Positions 47,162-61,700 are shown, counted from the first letter of the stretch. The stretch is DNA of 64,000 nucleotides from Dioscorea cayenensis subsp. rotundata (GCF_009730915.1 NC_052474.1:21611501-21675500); one strand, 5' to 3'. Numbers and translations are program-made. The notes: generated by a model from the sequence alone, not told the origin.

Positions 47162-50100
47162 AAACAGAGAATCTATTATGGATTAAAACTCACATCATCA
47201 TCCTCCTTTTATCTATTTGTGCAACCTATAATTTCCCTTGAAATTTTAGCTATTCAGTTAGAAATTTACACAATTGTATTCTTTTGATTTTGGTTTGAGC
47301 AGTGATAGTTTTAGAGGTTTAGGTGATCAACACCGGTATTGGATGACGATGATTGCTATCATGTTAAGGTTGGTCATGGATCCATGGCAGTGTGCTGGTA
47401 TCCACCAGTTAAAGCTTTGTCAAACTACTGCATCTCTGGCTTTACCTAAATGTGATCTTAACAGCCCTGTAAAACTGATCAAGGTACTCTGAAAATTTAT
47501 TTTTTACTTTATGCTTCATTTCATAATCTTACTTGAATTTATTTCTTCTGTCTAGGCTTGTTTCTATTGGATGTTGTTGTATACTTTTTTGGCAGCCCCT
47601 GATTTTTGGTACAAATCTTGGTACTATGCTAATATGATCATGTCGCTGTCTATTTCAAATCATAATCTGTTTTTTGTGGTTCCTACTTATATTTTGATAG
47701 CAAAACCTACTCTTTGATATTAATATTTTTGTTCCTTATTTTTTAAGCACAAATTTGAAGGCTATAATCCTGATGTTATGCGAGTACAGTAGTTTCTATA
47801 TGTCAGACTTTATCTCATAATTCATCGGCAATGTCATTTAGATCTTGTCTAGGTTTATTCTTATTGCATCTTGGTTTATATTTTGGTGGCAGGCATCTGT
47901 TTGGATACTAATCTTGATAGTATGCAAGTACAGTAGTTTCTGTATGTCTTAGACGCCATTTGGATACTAATTTGGATATTAATCTTGCTTACACTTAGTT
48001 TTCCTTTTGGAGCCTTTACTTACCAACAATAGCAAAATTACTTCCTACCCTCAAACATGCTGAAGTGCCCCATAATCTCTTCTTTAATTTTATCCTTCCT
48101 CTTTAAGTAACTTTAAATGCTTTCACTTGGGTTAAACTGCATTAAATGACCTTTTCCCCCCTTTCTTTATATAATATCTCCGTCATAATCCTATCATTAG
48201 ATGTTAGATATTTTGTAGCGATAGTGAAAAAACATCTCAATCTTTTTATATCTTTGAGTACTTTCTGGTGGCAGGCCTCTAATCTTTGATGCTTTTTTCA
48301 ATACTAGGCTAGTAAAGTTTTACTACGTACATATTCAATCTCTCAGTTTATCTTATTGTCTAGACTTTTTTTTTTTTCAAATTAAATATCATGTATATTT
48401 TTGTGGCGGGCTTCTTATCTTGAACTTTATTAACTATTTTCTTTGTTTTTGAATGTTGAAGTACGAGGTTGGTCCTTCAAACTATGCACCTTAAAAGATG
48501 GGTTATTTAGATGGGTTATTTTCGTCCTTGAATTTAAAGAAAAGTACGTATTTATTGTTCCTCTTTTCTTAGCTTTTCCAAAGCTGCTTAGCTTAGAGGC
48601 CAATTGTATAATCTAATCTTTTGTAATACTGAACTGCAGAATGTGTACTTATGACTAAATTGTCAAGGCACTATCATCAGCATTCAGCAGCATTTTGGAC
48701 AGACAATTATTTAGTACAGATTAAGGTATACAGAAACAAGTAATATTTTGATGCTTTATGAGTGTGGTAATATCTACCCAAACTTTATTGTTGACTCAGT
48801 CAATTAGTCCATCCAAAGTTAATAACACCTTTTCTTTCTCATATGCTCTGAAGAATGCATTTTCCATGTTTTGCATGTATTTCTTATGCTCAAGTTATAG
48901 AGACCAAAAAGGCATTGGACTTGCACATTACTAAATATGCTTCATAGAAACAGCTAATACAATGGTCATATCTCTAGTTATTATCTTTCTACGTTTACCA
49001 GATAGTTTCTTGCTTTGATTCACTTTCAATGCTCTGTCCAATTGTTCTTTAAAATGATTGATGGAAATATTCTCTTCTATTACAGTAATAGCATTTGAGT
49101 ACATGAAAAGGATTTATAGCAGTCTTATGTGAATGATGTAAATTGATGAACATGTGACTTTCAAATCCTGTCATCTTCTATTTGCTTGTATTCATTCTTA
49201 AAAACTATGCATGGTGAACTATACATGTTATCTTTGCAATTGTGTTTCTGCTTTTGTTTTATGTTGCATAAATACATGGTCAAAATGATCATAAATCTAA
49301 GCAGTCAGCATTTGTCTCATGTGGAAGTTTCTGAGAACAATAAATAGTGTTTATATATCTTTTACTCTTTCTATTCATATCAGCAGATATTGTCTGCTGT
49401 GCATGAATATTTTTCTTTTCATAAGCAAATCATAAAGAGATGTAAGCACTGTAAAAAAAAAATTTAATGCATTTATGCAAGTGAAATGCAAAATTTGAAT
49501 TTGTTCTTACAGCCAACAGTCCAATCTCTCATTTGGAGAGAATTTGGAATTTATAATTTTTATGCATTTAAAGCAAGACATGAGTGGTTGTGGCTTCATA
49601 AAATGTCTGCCCAGGTGCACTGTTTTTTAGGGTAGACAAATACCAGGCCATTGAAGAATATTGCAGAAGTACAATGTGGCCATTGATAATTACAAGTAAT
49701 GTCCTGAAGAAGTTTTAGTTGGATATATATATATATATATATATATTATTTGGCATTGTTGTAATCTTGCATTAACTATTGTTAATTGCAGTTGTCTGTA
49801 GGTATGCAATTATTGGATGCCGCAGAGTAATAAATATCTGAACAACAAACAATCACTAAACAGAATTTGGTTACACTTGGAATATAATTCTATAAACTTG
49901 TTGCGCTCTTTCAAATTTGGGTATGTCTGCAATATAATATACAAAATAAGAATTAAAAATTAAAAAAAATGAAAATAAAGAAGCATAAAAAACAATATAC
50001 AAAGATTTTTTTTTTTTTTTACAAAATTTACAAACCGCTTCAAAAGTGTATACAGATAAAAAGTTAATATTTTAATCTGTCTATATCCTCAATCGGTGTA

Positions 50101-50640
50101 TGTTGAGGTTTAAACTTTCATTTTTGGTACAAACATAACTGATTCAGTGACCAATGTGCTAAAAAGAATTAAATATATAAATCAATAAATGAATAAATGA
50201 CATGAAAAAAATAAAAAAGAATCTCCCGTTTCAAACAAAACAAATATCATGTGTGGTTTGGTTTGATGGGCAATCCCGTGAACAATAATTAATTGAATTC
50301 ATTGCCCTGAGATGCTACCAATCTCTGAGTCACCCAAACCCTGAAAAAGTTTGTGGGGGGACCAAAAAATTAAATACATGATCATGTGAGGTACATGAAC
50401 CACTTCAAACAATTATACATTTTATTACACCCATCACCTCTGCGGCCTGCCATGCAAATCCATCAGATAATAATAAAAACCATGTTAAAAGATTCCCCCA
50501 TATACACATATATGTAAAAGTACCATCAGTGGGAACAGAAGAACTATACAAACAAACTCTCATATAGTCATATTCACCATCAACAAAACAAGACATCAAT
50601 AAAAACAAGATAAAAAATAAGGACAAATGATTCACATTAA
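47162..50640. other. Non-coding spacer
   Basis: No supported gene was seen. A 72-codon plus frame at 47274-47492 has no recognised domain. (TA)n lies at about 49725-49746. The right end holds the 3' flank of the minus-strand RIC gene. Confidence 0.45.
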
Positions 50641-51244
50641 TCAAGCAAGTTGAAGGGGACCATGTTGATGAGCCAATTGAGCATCAGCCTGTGAAGCCAT
50701 GGCCAGCTCAAACTGTCTTAGAGACAGAGATGGGAGTGAAAGGCAATCTGGTGTTTTCTCCCAGCTCTTCATGTTACCAATATTGGAAAAACCATCTAAT
50801 CCTATGTGTGCCAAGTGCTGCACATCTGTTGGGAATCCAATTTCCATTTCCATTTCTTCATCCTCCTCTTCATACACTGAGAACAATTGAGACAAGCTCT
50901 TGAAGCTCTTCATTAGCCTTTGAATTCCGGCTGCTATGTTCGGCCGGGGGAGCGGTAAAAACCCGAATGTGCTCGAGCTTGAGCTCTTCCCTGTCCTCAT
51001 TGTCGCCGGGCTTTCTCCTCCACATTCTATATCAAATTTTTCATAACAAACAGCAGTATATCAATAACAAAAATCATAATGATAAACATGTATATGATTG
51101 AAGATATTAGGTACTTGGTGGTGGTGGTGGTGCATCGATATGTGTCTTCTTCGTTGAATGGTTCTCAGAAACGGCGACGCTGGAATGAGATACGCAACCG
51201 ATGGAGAAGGGAAGAACACTGAATCTCTCCATCCTGTCCTTCAT
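50641..51244 (-). CDS. ROP-interactive CRIB motif-containing protein (RIC, 171 aa)
   Basis: Plant RIC-type effector, a small protein that binds active ROP/RAC GTPases through a CRIB motif and links them to actin, microtubule or polarity outputs. Exon 1 is 51244-51115 and exon 2 is 51026-50641; they join through a split AAA codon. The N-terminus [19 protein letters not shown] is the conserved start of many RIC proteins. A basic/Ser-rich stretch and [13 protein letters not shown] precede an acidic block. The CRIB motif [17 protein letters not shown] lies at about residues 106-122, with the core P, H and H residues in place. It is a short RIC protein; the nearest group cannot be named from memory alone. 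An in-frame upstream ATG at 51367 was rejected because the conserved RIC start is at 51244. Confidence 0.87.
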
Positions 51245-52713
51245 TGCTTCATGAATGAATGACAAGGGTGTGGATGGCTGCTTTGAATAGTGAAGTGTGC
51301 TAATGGATTTGTTATATTGGGTGGTGCTGCCTTTATTAGCAAGTAAATGGAAATGATTTTCTTGCAATGGAGAGGTAGGACTTACACATGTTTGGTGAAG
51401 GATAAAGAGATATAGAGAAGGTGATGAGGGAAAGTATTATGGAGTGGGTTGGGTTGGTTGGTTGTTACCTGCTGCTTTTTGGCTGATTCCAAGTCCAATT
51501 TGTAGGGCTCTTTGAGCCCCCACCAAACTTTGTTTCTCTCTGTGTGTCCCAAAACCAATGGTGTGTTATATCTTTGCCAATGGACTTTTTTTGTATAGTC
51601 TCTTAAAAATTAAGACATTGCTTCATCTTAAAAGAAGTCTTCTTCTGTCCTGCATACCAACCACTCTAAATTAGGATAACTGTGACATTGATTTATAATT
51701 ATGAGTGAACTGCAAGCAATTCCTGGTGCTGATACTGAATTTATTCCAAAAAAGAAAGTGAATCCAAATCGGAATACGTTACTGCTAAATCAAGGATACC
51801 CAAGTGGAAGCCAGGATCATCGATGTCGTTGTTATGAGATATAAAATTGCGCAACTTTATCGGTTTCTTTGTCAACTATTGTGCACTCCAAGTAGCAAGC
51901 AATTCTTCACTTCATATAGTTATTAGCAGGGTATATGGATTTGATACTAGATCCATATACTAGACCTGTCATGTAAACTGTTTGTTGTGGCAACATTCAA
52001 GTAGTGCGCTCACTTAAAAGTCATCAATGGAGGCTTTCTATCTAAGGAAATGGGGTGCTTGAATGCGTTGTGATTGAGACAAGGAATGATAAGATCTGAG
52101 ACCCTTATTTATTCTTAAAGTTTCCATACCGATGAATCAGAGGTGACTTTTACTTTTACCACTGCTAAAAAGTGAGCACATATCTTGTGAATTGATTACT
52201 TTTAATTCAGTGGTCTCCTAAGGGTGCTGAATTTTTGCAAAAGATGACGGTGTTTTAATCTATACATTTAGAAAGAACATGGGACCAAAATACCTTTATT
52301 ACTGGTTTCATTTTCCCCAAGATAGACCAAACAGATTTGCAAGCATCTCAAGCAACATTTTACTTCCAAAAGTAAACTGAATACTTTGAAAGGTAGAAAT
52401 GACAACCTTCTACTCAATAGAAAAGTAAAACAGAGTTTAACACTACGCAATCGCCTTATGTCTTACTCATCTCTTAAAAGCCGACAAATCCAATGAATCT
52501 TTAAAATAACTCAAACATGCATTCGTAACAAGAGGTGCACAGAAATCCTTTAAAAAAATCATGCTAATGCTTGCAAAAAGGATAATCAAGGTTGGATTTA
52601 AGAATGCAACTTACAATGACAGCAGCTGCCAGCTGCTAGAAGACATAATGGTGCAAGTTGGAAGCAATGTTGAAGGCAAAGTCTTGTCGGATAGTGATGC
52701 AATTTAGCTTAAT
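51245..52713. other. RIC promoter region and 3' flank of the PPR gene
   Basis: No gene was seen. The part from 51245 to about 51600 is the probable RIC leader and promoter. It has complementary gaaaga/tctctc-rich tracts and CT-rich blocks. Confidence 0.45.
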
Positions 52714-55011
52714 TTACCAGTAATCCCCACACGAGCATTTTCCATCCTTGAAACAATGAAATCTGTGTGCATCTCTCAGAATTATTTCCCTGCCAGTGAC
52801 TTGGCTAATATATTTAATTGCAACGTGACAGTCCACACAAACACGCAGATTTTTCATGACCCTTATGGGTGATCCACAAGGCGTGTTAATGATCCCAAAA
52901 GCAATTGCAAGCTTTTCACTATGGAAATTAAGAGCAGATTCTCCCTGTTCTTCTTCCAAATCATGTAATAACATTTCGGTCCTGCTTGAATATCCCATTT
53001 CTTTCAACCTCCCAAGTAACTTTTCCAAGTAAGAATATATTTCATCAGACTGGGGGTGTAGCCTATCCCCAACGATAAAGGTGTGAAGTTCACCTTTCAA
53101 TTGAATCCAAGATTTACCGGCTTGTTTGTTAAGACCTCTTTGTTGCATCAGACTTCTTATCCTCGAAGCCTCCACCCAATTTCTCCGAGTAGCAAAAGTA
53201 TTTGACAGCAAAACATGCGCTCCAACATCATTTGGTTCAAGTTGGCTTAGATGTTCAGAAGAACAGATGGCCATTTCTATGTTATTGTGAACTTGACAAG
53301 CTGCTAGTAATGCTCTCCATACAACACTGTAATGGCTGATGTTGTTTTCCTGGATAAACTCTTTTGCTTGATCAAGTAAACCGGCTCGACCAAGGAGATC
53401 AACCATACAAGTGAAATGTTCTACACACGGAACAATTCCATAATCTTGTTGCATTGACTTGAAATATTTACGGCCCTCTTCAATCAAGCCACCATGGCTG
53501 CATGCAGATAAAACTCCAACAAAAGTTATAGCATTTGGTATAATATTCACATCCAACATCTTCTCATAAAGCTTGATCGCCTCCCTACTCTTCCCATGTA
53601 GAGCATAAGAGCCAATTATTGATGTCCATGACACAACATTTCGACAATTTATGCTGTCAAAAGTTTTATGAGCATCCTGTAAACTTCCACACTTGGCATA
53701 CATGTTGGTGATTGCCGAAGTTAGATAAGCATCAAAACCATGCCCTAATTTCTCAACAAATGCGTGCACCTGCCTGCCTTGCTCTAAAAGCCCAGTATCA
53801 GAACAGGCTGCAGCAATACTTGTTAAAGTAAACTTATCCACGTTGGCTCCTTCCTGCAGCATCCTCTGAAACAGCTCGAAAGCGTCTTCACTCCTACCAT
53901 TTTGGACATACCCGGCAATCATCGAACTCCATGCAATGGCTTTCGACATCAAGCCATCATAATAAGTTGATTTATGTATACCACTGAAAATGACTTTGGA
54001 AGCCTCCATTTTACCACATTTGTTGTACATATCTATGAGAGAAGTCCTGATGAATGCATCATGCACAAATCCATTTCTCAGTATCTGGGCATGGAGCTGC
54101 CGTCCCAATTCTGGCAAAACTAACATACCAGCCAATACCAAAGAAATAGAGAAAGTAAACTGATTAAGTCGACAACCAATTTTCACCATCTCATAAAGAA
54201 GTTGCAAGGCTCTCATATGCAACTCATTTTGCATAAGCCCATTAATGACTACATTCCAACTTGAAACATCTCTAAAAGGCGACATTCTAAACAATTCCAT
54301 CGATCTATGTATATCTCCAACCTGCAAATGAGCAGAGATCATAATATTCCATGAAACAACATCCCTTTCGACCATCTTCCCGAAAACCCGCTTCACACAT
54401 TCAAAAGCACCAAACTTTACATATAACTCCATAATCGTATTCCACAAAACGACATCCAATTCTATCCGATTCCTGACTATCCATCCATGCACTTCTCTAC
54501 CCTTTCCAAAATCATTCAAATTTATGCAACATTTCAAAACACAAGATAAAGTAACATGATTCGGAAAAACCTCATCAGTTAGCATTTCAGAAAAAAGACC
54601 AAGTGACATGTCATGCCTTCCGCTACGAGAATAGGCCGATAACAAAATGGTCCATGTGAGAGCATCTCTTTGAAGCATTTCATCAAACAAGTTATGTGCA
54701 AACTCTAGAGAACCAAATTTCGCATGGAGATGGAGAATGCCATTACCTACATTGATGTTACTGATGAAACCAGCCTTGATTGCTTTGCAATGCTGCAGCT
54801 CAATCTCCAGAAGAGATGGAGATGTGATTCTTCTTCTTCTTGAGATGATCTTGAGCAAATCAATGAAACTTCTCTGAGGGTTCTTATCAGAGAAAAGTGG
54901 AGCAATTGGCAAGACATTGTTGGAGCATGTCGTTGAGAAACGCGGGAAATTTAAAAGTTCGGTTGAATTATTTTTCAGTTGAATGGGAATTGGGAATTTT
55001 AGGGTTCGCAT
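52714..55011 (-). CDS. Pentatricopeptide repeat protein, PLS-E-DYW class (765 aa)
   Basis: Organelle RNA-editing factor: the PPR tract binds one or a few RNA sites, and the DYW domain is a cytidine-deaminase-like domain for C-to-U editing. A single uninterrupted exon, as usual for the family. The N-terminus is basic and Ser-rich, fitting a mitochondrial or plastid transit peptide. PPR repeats of P, L and S type start near residue 80 (for example GNGILHLHAKFGSLEFAHNL, RDALTWTILLSAYSRSG, NVVSWTSIIGSYALHGKSR) and run to about 570. E/E+ motifs follow. The DYW domain is complete: HSE at 697-699, CVDC with Cys 725 and Cys 728, CSC at 759-761, and the terminal DYW. The target RNA site cannot be read off here. 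Upstream in-frame ATGs were not seen, and the codon at 55011 fits the leader. Confidence 0.93.
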   Translation of the reverse strand: MRTLKFPIPIQLKNNSTELLNFPRFSTTCSNNVLPIAPLFSDKNPQRSFIDLLKIISRRRRITSPSLLEIELQHCKAIKAGFISNINVGNGILHLHAKFGSLEFAHNLFDEMLQRDALTWTILLSAYSRSGRHDMSLGLFSEMLTDEVFPNHVTLSCVLKCCINLNDFGKGREVHGWIVRNRIELDVVLWNTIMELYVKFGAFECVKRVFGKMVERDVVSWNIMISAHLQVGDIHRSMELFRMSPFRDVSSWNVVINGLMQNELHMRALQLLYEMVKIGCRLNQFTFSISLVLAGMLVLPELGRQLHAQILRNGFVHDAFIRTSLIDMYNKCGKMEASKVIFSGIHKSTYYDGLMSKAIAWSSMIAGYVQNGRSEDAFELFQRMLQEGANVDKFTLTSIAAACSDTGLLEQGRQVHAFVEKLGHGFDAYLTSAITNMYAKCGSLQDAHKTFDSINCRNVVSWTSIIGSYALHGKSREAIKLYEKMLDVNIIPNAITFVGVLSACSHGGLIEEGRKYFKSMQQDYGIVPCVEHFTCMVDLLGRAGLLDQAKEFIQENNISHYSVVWRALLAACQVHNNIEMAICSSEHLSQLEPNDVGAHVLLSNTFATRRNWVEASRIRSLMQQRGLNKQAGKSWIQLKGELHTFIVGDRLHPQSDEIYSYLEKLLGRLKEMGYSSRTEMLLHDLEEEQGESALNFHSEKLAIAFGIINTPCGSPIRVMKNLRVCVDCHVAIKYISQVTGREIILRDAHRFHCFKDGKCSCGDYW

Positions 55012-55986
55012 TGATTCGGAATCAAAATGAACCGGCTAAAAATAGCACATGATTTATTCTTAAATAAATAAATAAATTATGTTTAATTAATTAATTATTA
55101 AAATTTTAGAAGAAATGTAAAAAAGCCAGTCATCCAAATCCAATTCACTTTGAAAAATAGCTCATATATATATATATATTTCATCTCCGAATGTTAGTAA
55201 TAGATAATAAAAAATATAAAAATAGTGAAAGTATTGGATAGAGTTTGAATTTAGAGAAAAGTAGAATTGCGCTGCAGGAGGAGCAGTACTATTAGTAAAT
55301 ATTAGTAGATTTTAAATCTACGAATGTCCTGAATAGTACGGATTCTATGTATAGACACACAAGTGTACATATCTCTTGCAAATTAAGATTCTTAAATAGC
55401 TTTTATACTATTTTATAAAGACACGTTTAAACATTTAAATAGATTAATGTATTAACACATATATGTTTTTTACATTTTCGGTCAACCACTTGTAATAGAA
55501 ATTTATATTTTCTAAATATATGTATTTATATAATTATTTTATTTATACTCTTGAGAAAAAATATTTGTAAGGGCCAAGGGGTGTATCTATATTTTATCTG
55601 ACAATTGAATTTGTGATTTCAGGTTTTGACAAAGGTGTATAGATTTTAAAAACAAAAAATGTAGACCCAAATGTTAATCATATTTTCTATTAAACTCCTG
55701 GAAAAACTTGAAATTATATAATCTTTCATATTGCCCTCTTATCAAAAATCATAGCTAGGAGTTGGATTTTATCACTGTTAGCACTTTTGTTTTTTTTGGC
55801 CAGCTTCTGTAAAACACAAAGACATGCATTTTTACCATCAAACCAAATTTTAATTAAAACAAATGCTATAGTCCAAGTTATTCAATTGGATATAAGTAAT
55901 ACATCTCAATAGACAATCTTTGAACCCGTTAGTTATGAACACTCACATCATTTCCACTCATGAAATATAAATGAGAACAATTGACT

Positions 55987-56019
<33 letters not shown>

Positions 56020-56566
56020 CAACAACAACAACAACCACAACAATAATTAATATTGCTGCAGAAAAGTCACTGAATTGTTAAATAAGATAAAACATGAACA
56101 TCATTATGTAATAATTCCCTCTTAATAAGTAGCTAATTACAGAGAAAAACACATCAGAATGTCAAGCAAAAGAAGCAATCATATAAAGAAACTTTTAACC
56201 GGATAACATTTGCAAACAATTTACTTCAAATTTGCAGCCGATGAAAAGCTTAAATCAGCAAATTACAATGCCAGCATATGAGCATAAGTATTTAATACAA
56301 GAATATAAGGCATCCCAATAGACCATTGGTTGAGCGAAAACCGAAAATGCTGGTAAAGAAAAAAAAAATTAATCAGACAAGCAATTTTACAAGTAAATGA
56401 AATTGTGACATTCTACGTACAAGAATCATCCCTGGTTGTCAATCAATATTTGTTTAAACTGTTAAAAGGATGCGAAGAACCAACCAGGAGTTATAAACCA
56501 GAGATACAGTGAAACAAGAATGGCCTAAAACCAAACTCATTGAAAGAATCTAAGTAATATCTACTA
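55012..56566. other. Spacer between the PPR and GDT1-like genes
   Basis: No gene was seen. It holds the PPR upstream region, a (TA)n run at about 55990-56018 followed by (CAA)n, and the 3' untranslated region of the GDT1-like gene. Confidence 0.45.
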
Positions 56567-58669
56567 TCATAGTGGCGGATAGAAATATGATGAGAGGGAA
56601 AATCCGAGAAACAGCAAGCCCCCAAAAGTTGCAACTGTGCGTTGTGAGATCTTTGAAGCAAGCATGCTCCCACCCACCACAGCAAGGGATGTACATATTG
56701 TGTGCCCAATTGTTGCTCCCACTGCCACTCCAACAGCGTTTTTGTGGGTCGCAAGCTGCACCAAAATGTAAAATGCTGAATTGTCTAGATCAGGGGGAAA
56801 ACAGAAATCATAAGAGAAGTTACTGCAAACAATAGCTAAGGTTGTTCTATAGTCTATTGTTGCTATTGGAAGACCAATTCAATTTGGTATCCACACAATG
56901 CAGTTGTTCAAAAATCTTAAAAGTTCAATAGCTATGAAATCTAGGGCTGCAGCAATTTGAGTTCATTTGGCCCAGCTTTTGTAGCCGGTCATAGTGCTAT
57001 CATTATAATACGGTAAAATGCATTTACACTCCCTTGGTTATACCAAAATGTCACCGAGACCTCTTAACCCAAACTAATGTCATTTGCACACCATAACCAA
57101 AATGCACTTTCAAGGATATATTATTTCATGATTGCCTAACAAACTCAAACATATATATTGCAGCCAAGCTTACAGGAGACATAGGGCATATCTAGCACAT
57201 CAAAGACAAAACCCATACTCTTTGGTAAATCCAAATCATCCAAGTGAAATTAGTTTGTGCTTAGGGGATATAAGTGCAACCTTTTTTCCTCCTTTATATC
57301 CATAAGCACCAATAGAAATCAAGGTTGGTTTAAGTTGAACTTATTTTTTTTTTGAAGTGAAGAGGGGTCTTTAGTTTCCTAGCACCACCAAAACTAACTG
57401 ACCCATATTAGAGCAAACATCTAAATATACTAGTTATTTGTCCACCATTCTTTCTTGAAACTTGACAGCATACCTTCTGCTTCATTTTCACAAGATAAGT
57501 ACATTCATTTAACCTCACAAGCTCATGGTAGACCAGTAATATAAGGATTACTGGAAAGGAAAACAATGGTGAGTAAAGACATTTTGAAATGAAATCTGTA
57601 TTTGGTTTGATATAAGGCTGACCCAAGACAAACCAGTTTTTCAAATATACAGAACCGAGCAGAATCTTAAGTGTGACACTTTATCAGTTTATTGGTTGAG
57701 CCAGATTGATTGCACACCCTTACTTTAGACTACAAATTTGATGTTTTATATCAAAACTTTTTTGGGTCAACAAAAGAAGAAAAAAAAACTGTTTAATGTA
57801 AGCTCCAATCAAAAGTTCTTAAGAAAAGGTCTTTTCCAGAAGGACTTTCAAGAGATCCTAAAGAGACCAAGGTAATAGACATATTAAAGATCATATGGGC
57901 AGTGAAACAAGATCTTTAGAGAGCTAAGATTTATGTCGAATCACTTCAAGCTTCAATATCCATACGGAAACCACTTCACTGCAATTTGATATATGTCTAA
58001 TTTCAACTGATGTTAAGTTCCAATGTTTTCTAGGCCATTTCATTCAAGGAGTTTTAGCTTTTACACCCCCCATTAAAAAATGGAATTGCCAACAAGCACC
58101 CATGAAATTCATGTTGCACGCATCCCAGGTTTCATCAACATGTGTGAATATACTCTTAGGGTTGGGATGGAGTTGATAAAATGGTTTGATTGCCCTTAAC
58201 CCCGATTCTTTCATCTTCAACTCTCTTTTTATTATCCCAAACTTTGATAACAATAAAAGAGGCATCTCATCAAAGGGAAAAAGACGGTACAATTGTCTCT
58301 TTTTTATATTAGATTTTGAAAAAAAAATGTGAAAGGGACAGTGGTCAGCTTTCCTTTTGAATTAAGATCAAGAGCAAAAAAGGGTGGGTTCATATTTCCC
58401 TATTTCAATCTTTTTGGAGATGCAAGGAGGATCAAGAGAAAGAAAGGAACGGTCAAAAATGAGAAATAGGGATGGAGGCATTTTTGCCATTTAATTCTTT
58501 TTCAATCCATCTCAGTCCTAGGTTCAATAATGATGAATTTATACACAATTTCATAATTTCTGTGGTACATAAGCAAGCCTCATTTTATTCTATTATTTTG
58601 GTGAGACAAATGGCTGCTTAATCTACTTGCATCTTCTAGAGGATATGAAAATATGCCATCAAACTCTCC

Positions 58670-58702
<33 letters not shown>

Positions 58703-61700
58703 AAAATGAAAAATTAAGAAGGTTTAACAATAGAAAAGATGAGAGCTTACCGCAATAGTCGCAATTTGACTGCGATCACCCCATTCGGCTAAGAAGGTTA
58801 GTATAAATGACTGCACTTGAAATGACATTATTATACCATAACAGATTAAAAAAAGAGTAGGATTTAAAAAAAAATAGTGAAAAAAAAATTATTAGCAAAA
58901 ATGATATTTGTGAAATTCAACATAAAATCATGTAAGGAAAAAAAATCAGACTTGCAAGGAAAATAACATCTTGGTTTGACATGCAAGAACTATTATGCGC
59001 ATGGTATTAACTAGATAAGAGAATAAGAAAATAGCATAGAGCTAAAGGAATAAAATCCTTAAATGTAACAATCTTACCATCCACAAAGATGGAGTAACAA
59101 ACAAAAATTATACCTCTAAGAAAATAGGTGTACAGAATCTTGAAAAGAAACGGCGAGATGCTGATTTCCCCTGACCTGACTCTAACTTTTCTTCAACCTG
59201 AAGTAATTCAAACAGCATATTCATCACAAAGCTTTTCACAATTTTGTTGCCTATTGAAGAAACAGAGACACTCATAATGATATTATCAATAGTTCTGCAA
59301 TCTTATAGATAACAAAATCAACTATTGAAATTGCACAAATGGTTGACAAGAAGCTATCAACAACAGGTAAAGCCTTAAAATCCATCTTTTCTAACTTGTT
59401 GAACTGCAACTACACCTAAAAGAACAACTTCAAAGAGCAATCGAAGCACTCTTTCACAAAGCAATAAACCATCTAACAAGATTCTGGTCAACAAAAAACC
59501 ACATAAGCTACCATGTAGTTTTTATGAAGAAAAAAGATGCAAAGGACTCTACTTCACGCCTTTCTTATAGAGGAAACTTGGCAGAACAAGAAAAAGAGCT
59601 AAATCATGACACAGAAAATGAGGAATAAAAATCAACCCAACCATTAGCATTCATCTATTGTCCAATAGAGGGGGACCGCAGATTACAAAGATGCAAAGCT
59701 GATTTGCAATTCTTGCAACTTGATGTTAAGGCTATTTTATAAGAAAATTGGGCCATAATAGAGAAACCCAAGACTCTACACCAAACACAATTAATCCATA
59801 AGCAATTCTTCTGGAATATGAATTATATATAAAATGAAAGGTCAAAATATTCATCTTCCCTGATATATATGATTGCCCCCAAAAACCAGGCAATCATATG
59901 TTAGCACACATAAATCTATTTGTGTTTCTCAAACTTGCAGTTTATTTGAAGAGAAAAAGATCTCAAATTTCCTATGCAGGTGCAATGTTCAATTGAATGA
60001 ACTTTTAACCACTACCCAAAACATCCACTTAGCTATATCACATTATATGAGTGTTTAAGAATACAGGACTATCAAGAATTTTTCCCAGATCTCAAAGGCT
60101 CCAATTCCTTCTTAGCATTTACAGGTGCCTTCATGTATGATTTAACATACAATAAAACTCTAACAGTCTACATTGTTTACTATTTTGCATTTTCTGGCAT
60201 CACATCAATTCCCCTTCTTATTTAGACCTTTACCCACCTAGCTTGCTTCCCTTGTTCATTAAATGGAAACAATATTTCTCCTTGATAATTCAAAAGAATG
60301 TATAGTCCACATTCAAATAAGAAAATAAGCACAAGCACCATGGAGCATGTGTACCAAATCCACGCATTCCGCATATGTCAAAAAAAGATGTGTACAGAAT
60401 TTGAAGCATAAATAGTAATTAATTTGATCTTAAAGAATTTAATAACTAATTGAATACACTTGAAATCTGAGAGGCAGAACCACATACTTCTTCCATTTCT
60501 TTTTTCTGTGAGGATTTTGGACCAGATCTCCAAGCTATATACAGCAATCGTAGCCCAAAAAATGCATACAGAACTACAAATACATGAAAAAAATATTAGC
60601 CAAAAATATGGATGGGTCTGACTGACATATAAGTTCGGCATACTCATATAGGTGCTTTATTGTAGTTGGAATAAGTTAAAATAAATTAAAATGAGAGTTT
60701 TGGAATTTAAATATGTACTGGCAGAAAATTTTTTTCCCAAAGTAGATCCAAGTTAGGGCGAGTTCCTACTTGATTAATGTTAATTAGAACAAATGATTTT
60801 CAATTTAAATTGGCATACTCATACAGGTGTTTTATTGAAGTTGGAATAAGTTAAAATAAATTGGAATGGAAGTTTTGGAATTTGAATTTGTACCGGCAGA
60901 AAAACTGTTCCCCAAGTTGATCCAAGTTAAGCTGAGTTCCTACTTGATTAATATTAATTAAAACAAATGATTTTCGATTTAAATTTTATCAGTCAGATTA
61001 GTGATTAACATTAGTTAAAAATTTAAGTTACTAAAATTTGTAAAAGGAATTCTAGTATTCCAAGCTATTGCTTTTGGTTGTATACCATGGGAAAGTTAGG
61101 GTTATCCCCAGTCATTGCCCAACCAACGACTGCAATAGAGAGGTTAAATACAGTATAAGACAATACATGCATTTACGCTAAAGGTCCACTGGCATATAGT
61201 TACTCATGAAGTGAAAATATTTTAACAATTAGGGATTAAGCATACCACAATGAGATATATTCCAGAAAATGAATGAAACAAATTTTACAAAAATCAGCAA
61301 TCCTCACATTTGAAAAATGTCCAAATGATTCTCAAAAGCCTACCTGAAGTTTCTCTAATTTCAACCTCTTAGCTTAAAAAGCATAGCTTTCACAGGTACA
61401 AATTGAGATGATTATATTTCTAGTTAGGGATAAATAGATCTATATCAGAAGTGCTTTCAATGAGATAAGACCCCAGCAGAGATATTTGCTAAACAGCAGC
61501 TCAAACTACTTTTAGAAGGCTAAACATTTTCTTTGGGACCTTACCAAGTTTGAACAAAACAACAACCTGCTTTAGTACTTTACAAAACTTGCAGCAATTT
61601 CATCAAACAAAGCATACAACATTAGCATGTGAATACTCCATTTATATGGGGAAAAAATACCCATGGGACCCTAGTATTTTGCAAGTTCCTTTTTTTATTC

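Noticed and set aside
47274-47492. 72-codon plus-strand frame ending near a possible splice donor
   Set aside because: No family likeness and no convincing partner exons nearby; left as spacer.
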